The notes under the pieces are model-generated. The model made no database searches. It saw only the letters and a program-made list of their open reading frames with translations, and was not told where the DNA came from. Below, one piece after another: positions 60,628-64,000 of a stretch of 64,000 nucleotides of DNA. The position numbers were made by a program, and so were the translations under genes. Position 1 is the stretch's first letter; each line of letters opens with the position of its first letter. This DNA comes from Actinomycetota bacterium (lineage in GTDB: Bacteria; Actinomycetota; Actinomycetes; Nanopelagicales; Nanopelagicaceae). The stretch covers positions 62,001 through 126,000 of the forward strand of contig JACMQL010000046.1 in the NCBI GenBank assembly GCA_014377015.1. Direction: 5' to 3'.

Positions 60628-61110
60628 ATGGCGACAACTACGACCGAGGTCCAGCTAATCCTGGAACACCTAGCGGCGCGCCACGAATCCTTAGCAGTTG
60701 CCGAATCTCTCACCGGAGGAGCGTTGGGTGCAGCGATCACTTCCGTTGCCGGTGCTTCCCGCGTATTTCTTGGCGGCACGATTTCCTACCATGCTGATAT
60801 CAAAGTGAACCAGCTCGGGGTTCCGCGCGAAATCATCGATTCGTGCGGCGTAGTAAGCGAAGAAGTAGCCGCGGCCATGGCGCTCGGGGCTCGAAAATTG
60901 TTCGGTTCCACGTGGGCAATTTCAACGACCGGGGTGGCTGGTCCTGCCGATGCAGATGGGATTGCCGCAGGTACCGTCTGGATCTCGATTAGCGGGCCGA
61001 TCAATCACAGCGCGCTGCTAGACATACAAGGCGGACGAGAAGTCGTGCGAAACGCGACCGTTTCCAGCGCCATCGCGGCATTTGAGCGTATTCTAAGCAC
61101 TCGGCGATAG
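60628..61110 (+). CDS. cinA: CinA C-terminal domain protein (nicotinamide-nucleotide amidohydrolase)
   Basis: VAESLTGGALGAAITSVAGASRVFLGGTISYHADIK, STTGVAGPADADG. Confidence 0.93.
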   Translation: MATTTTEVQLILEHLAARHESLAVAESLTGGALGAAITSVAGASRVFLGGTISYHADIKVNQLGVPREIIDSCGVVSEEVAAAMALGARKLFGSTWAISTTGVAGPADADGIAAGTVWISISGPINHSALLDIQGGREVVRNATVSSAIAAFERILSTRR

Positions 61111-61129
61111 CTAGGAAGGAAGGTTGACT

Positions 61130-61393
61130 GTGTTACTGCGTACGCACATCGGTGCTTCCTTGCGAAGTGCTCGCACCGCGCAAAATCGCACTCTTCGCGA
61201 CGTTGCACGTGAAGCTCGCGTTTCTCTTGGGTACCTCTCAGAGGTCGAGCGGGGCCAGAAGGAAGCATCTTCAGAATTACTCAATGCTATTTGCAGTGCG
61301 CTTGGCCTGAGCCTGTCCAAGATCATTTCCGATGTTGCCAGAGAAATTTCTGTTCGCGATACCGTCACGTTCGTTGTCGTTGACGCTGCTTAA
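61130..61393 (+). CDS. XRE-family HTH regulator (ClgR/PopR-like)
   Basis: [59 protein letters not shown]; downstream of cinA as is clgR in many actinobacteria. Confidence 0.85.
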   Translation: MLLRTHIGASLRSARTAQNRTLRDVAREARVSLGYLSEVERGQKEASSELLNAICSALGLSLSKIISDVAREISVRDTVTFVVVDAA

Positions 61394-61417
61394 TCAGAAT
61401 TCAAGAATTAAAAATAC

Positions 61418-61954
61418 GTGTCCTTCGCTGATAATTTACCTGTAGCTCCAGTAGAGATTTATCAAAGGCAAACGAGTTCATATCGTCGCACGCGTTCTGC
61501 GATCTTGGAGTCTGCGCGAATCTGTTTACAAATTAAGGGCTTTGCGGCAACGAGCATGATTGATATCGCTGACACGGCAGAGGTTTCTCGCGCAACTCTT
61601 TACAATCATTTTCGCGATAAGGGGAGTGTGTTTCGAGAATGGGCTCGGGCTGACCTCGAACGAATATTTAATGGCGCGAAAAAAGCCGAATCGAACGAGA
61701 AGGCACTCTCGATTATTGCCGCGATAGTGTCCGAAGACCTCGCCCTAGCCAAACTCAGAAGTGCGGACCCGGCCTTTCTTACCCAGATTGTGTCCGACCA
61801 GACAAATCCCGCGTGGGACCAGGTTCGAGCCGAGATGACTCAATTATTCGAAGATCGGGACGGGCTCGCTCTGACTTGGTTGATAGGGCAGGTGTTTCAA
61901 CCACTAAGTTCTGAGCAGATCAAGAAAGATGTTGAAATCATCGTAGGACGTTAA
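61418..61954 (+). CDS. TetR family transcriptional regulator
   Basis: RSAILESARICLQIKGFAATSMIDIADTAEVSRATLYNHFRDKGSVF. Confidence 0.9.
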   Translation: MSFADNLPVAPVEIYQRQTSSYRRTRSAILESARICLQIKGFAATSMIDIADTAEVSRATLYNHFRDKGSVFREWARADLERIFNGAKKAESNEKALSIIAAIVSEDLALAKLRSADPAFLTQIVSDQTNPAWDQVRAEMTQLFEDRDGLALTWLIGQVFQPLSSEQIKKDVEIIVGR

Positions 61955-64000
61955 TTAGATCTATCGAATCAGAATTTATGAAGACAGGAATTCTCTCCAA
62001 CGGAGTCAATAAATCTATCCACTTACCACCTTGATGCTCGTCGCCGTCCCAAAGTTCAATCCAACTGCCTTGCGGAAGATAGATTTTCATAGTCGTGCAG
62101 TTAGGGTCGGTAACTGGTGCAACCAACAAGTCTCTGCCGAGCATGTATTGATACGTCGCTTTCCAAATCTCTGGATCTTCCGGATAGTCGAAGAAAAGCC
62201 CGGCCATAAGGGGGCGCCCACTTTCGATAGCAGCTTTACCTTCTCTCGCTAGATAGGGAATGAGCTTCTTTCGAATATCTAAGTATGTGCGAAAGAGCGC
62301 CAGCACCGCGCTGTCACCTGATTGTTTTGCGATGTTCCAAGGACTTCGGTCATTGGAAGGTGTGCGATGATGGTTGTATTCTGAGTGAAATTGCATGATC
62401 GGACAGAATGTCGCCATTTGTGTTCCGCGGATATACAACTCGGTCGTCGGCAACTGACCGCTAAATCCTCCGATGTCCCAACCCCAGAAAAAGAGACCGC
62501 TGGCAGATGCACTTATGCCGGCTCGAATTGATGCTCGAAAAGCTTCCCATGTCGAATCTTCGTCACCGGCCCAAAAGGTTGGGAAAGAACTGCTTCCAGC
62601 AAATCCAGCTCGCGAAAATGTCGCTCCCTTCTTGCCTATATCTGCAAAAAGTTCATGAAAGGTTTGTGCGTAAGCAACCGGCAATCTATTATTCATTTCC
62701 AACCCAGATAAACCATTGAGGTACTTCAAATCCGCGCCCCAGGCGTGCTCACCTCCGTCCGTTTTGAAGCCGTCGACTTCCAGTTCTTCTACTAGATAAC
62801 GTCGCTGATCAGCCCACCACTTTCTTACATGATTTTGGGTCAAGTCGGGTAGAAGGCCATCGTGGAACCAGAAACCACGTACTTTGTAAGGTTCGTCATG
62901 CGCATCCCTAACAACGAAGTCATTTTCAATGGCAAAATTCCAATTTGCTTCTGCTTGTGATTTTGGTTCACCCGCATCTTTTAAGATAGGAATTTGCCAA
63001 AGTAATAGTTTCGTGTCATTTGCGTGAAGATCGTGAATCATCATTTTCGGATTTGGCCAAGCCCCGTTTTCAGGATACGTAATCTCCGCGGCCCTGTGAC
63101 CGCGCGCACCGTCATTTGGTTCATATTGCGCGTCTCGAAAGACTGTAAATGTAGATTCGTCCGACCATGCTTCGATTACAACAACACCAATGTCAATTCC
63201 AAGTTCTTGACTTGTGCGAATTTCTCGTTGTACGCGTTCCTGCGTGTTCCATTCATTACTGCTCGCCCAAAGTGAGTAGATCCATTCTGGAGGTGTGTCG
63301 GGTAGCGCGAATTCGCGCATATACTTTTTGAGGATTTGCGCGGGCTTTCCGCAGTAGCCTTTGAGTCCAAGATGATTTTGATGTGGAGTTACATCTATTT
63401 CAACTTGCAGTTTATTGAGTGAGGAAACACCAACGTCGAAGCGACTTGGATTAGCAGATTGCAGGTAGAAGCCGTAATTGCTTCCGATGATGATCCCAAA
63501 TGGCGCGGGTAGGTAGGTACGATGTCCTTGTCCTTTGTACTCCTCGTACACGCATGCATCTACAAATTCTCCGCGTTGATCCACAGAGTGAAATCTTTCT
63601 CCGAATCCGACCACATGGTCTTCTTCTTGCATCGGAAGTGAGAATTTAAGGCGATGAACTCCACCATCTGAATCCTTGAGCAGTTCCACATCACTGGCCG
63701 TAATTCCATCAGGAAAGTCTCCGAGTTGCTGTAAAAATCCGTTTTCATCGGCACTCCAGACAAGTGCTTGGCATGCGAATTTCTCTGAGGTCTCGTCAGC
63801 ATTGGTTCGCAGTTGATAACTAACCTTTTCATACGCGCTTAAGGGAGGAAGGGATACCTCCCACTCAATTTGCTCTGGATATTCCCCGGATCGAGCGGCG
63901 GCATCGGCCAGGTGAGTTTCGGTGCCTGTGAATTTCGCGGTCGCTCCGTAAGGTCCATGATCCTCAGATCGTGCTTGCCGATGCGTCACAAGCGGCCAAA
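61938..64000 (-). CDS. Glycoside hydrolase family 31 (alpha-glucosidase/alpha-xylosidase-like), N-terminus open at window edge
   Basis: WIYSLWASSNEWNTQERV, DGFKTDGGEHAWG, FSRAGFAGSSSFPTFWAGDEDSTWEAFRASIRAGISASASGLFFWGWDIGGFSG; frame remains open to position 64000. Confidence 0.9.
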   Translation of the reverse strand, partial: WPLVTHRQARSEDHGPYGATAKFTGTETHLADAAARSGEYPEQIEWEVSLPPLSAYEKVSYQLRTNADETSEKFACQALVWSADENGFLQQLGDFPDGITASDVELLKDSDGGVHRLKFSLPMQEEDHVVGFGERFHSVDQRGEFVDACVYEEYKGQGHRTYLPAPFGIIIGSNYGFYLQSANPSRFDVGVSSLNKLQVEIDVTPHQNHLGLKGYCGKPAQILKKYMREFALPDTPPEWIYSLWASSNEWNTQERVQREIRTSQELGIDIGVVVIEAWSDESTFTVFRDAQYEPNDGARGHRAAEITYPENGAWPNPKMMIHDLHANDTKLLLWQIPILKDAGEPKSQAEANWNFAIENDFVVRDAHDEPYKVRGFWFHDGLLPDLTQNHVRKWWADQRRYLVEELEVDGFKTDGGEHAWGADLKYLNGLSGLEMNNRLPVAYAQTFHELFADIGKKGATFSRAGFAGSSSFPTFWAGDEDSTWEAFRASIRAGISASASGLFFWGWDIGGFSGQLPTTELYIRGTQMATFCPIMQFHSEYNHHRTPSNDRSPWNIAKQSGDSAVLALFRTYLDIRKKLIPYLAREGKAAIESGRPLMAGLFFDYPEDPEIWKATYQYMLGRDLLVAPVTDPNCTTMKIYLPQGSWIELWDGDEHQGGKWIDLLTPLERIPVFINSDSIDLINVLR

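Overview
The window looks like an actinobacterial chromosome segment (inferred from gene content and order) with two conserved housekeeping blocks flanking a ~38 kb catabolic island. Left block (~1-14 kb): proS (3' part)-TauE/SafE-rimP-nusA-ylxR-infB-rbfA-truB-ribF-rpsO-pnp-M16 protease-dapB-mycoredoxin-like. Right block (~52-62 kb): thyX-dapA-rnj-ftsK-RodZ-like-rimO-pgsA-cinA-ClgR-like HTH, then a TetR regulator and an edge-truncated GH31 glycosidase. In many actinobacteria dapB, thyX, dapA, rnj and ftsK lie close together; here ~38 kb separates dapB from thyX. The island encodes a LacI regulator, four enolase-superfamily (mandelate racemase-like) proteins, five SDR/Gfo-Idh dehydrogenases, an MmgE/PrpD protein, an L-rhamnose mutarotase-like protein, an amidohydrolase-2 lactonase-like protein, a class III CoA-transferase, a 2-oxoacid dehydrogenase E1beta/E1alpha pair with a stand-alone 79-aa lipoyl protein (no E2/E3), a DapB-fold amine dehydrogenase-like protein, a phosphotriesterase-like protein, a creatininase-family amidohydrolase, RidA, a complete Dpp/Opp-type ABC importer, two MFS proteins, five short neutral-ceramidase-like proteins (three in tandem) and two tandem AstE/AspA-like deacylases. 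The most unusual elements are the ceramidase-like expansion with apparent substitution of the nucleophile-motif serine in four of five copies, the free-standing lipoyl protein, and an enolase-superfamily protein with an altered KxK motif. No integrase, transposase, CRISPR, tRNA or rRNA was recognised.
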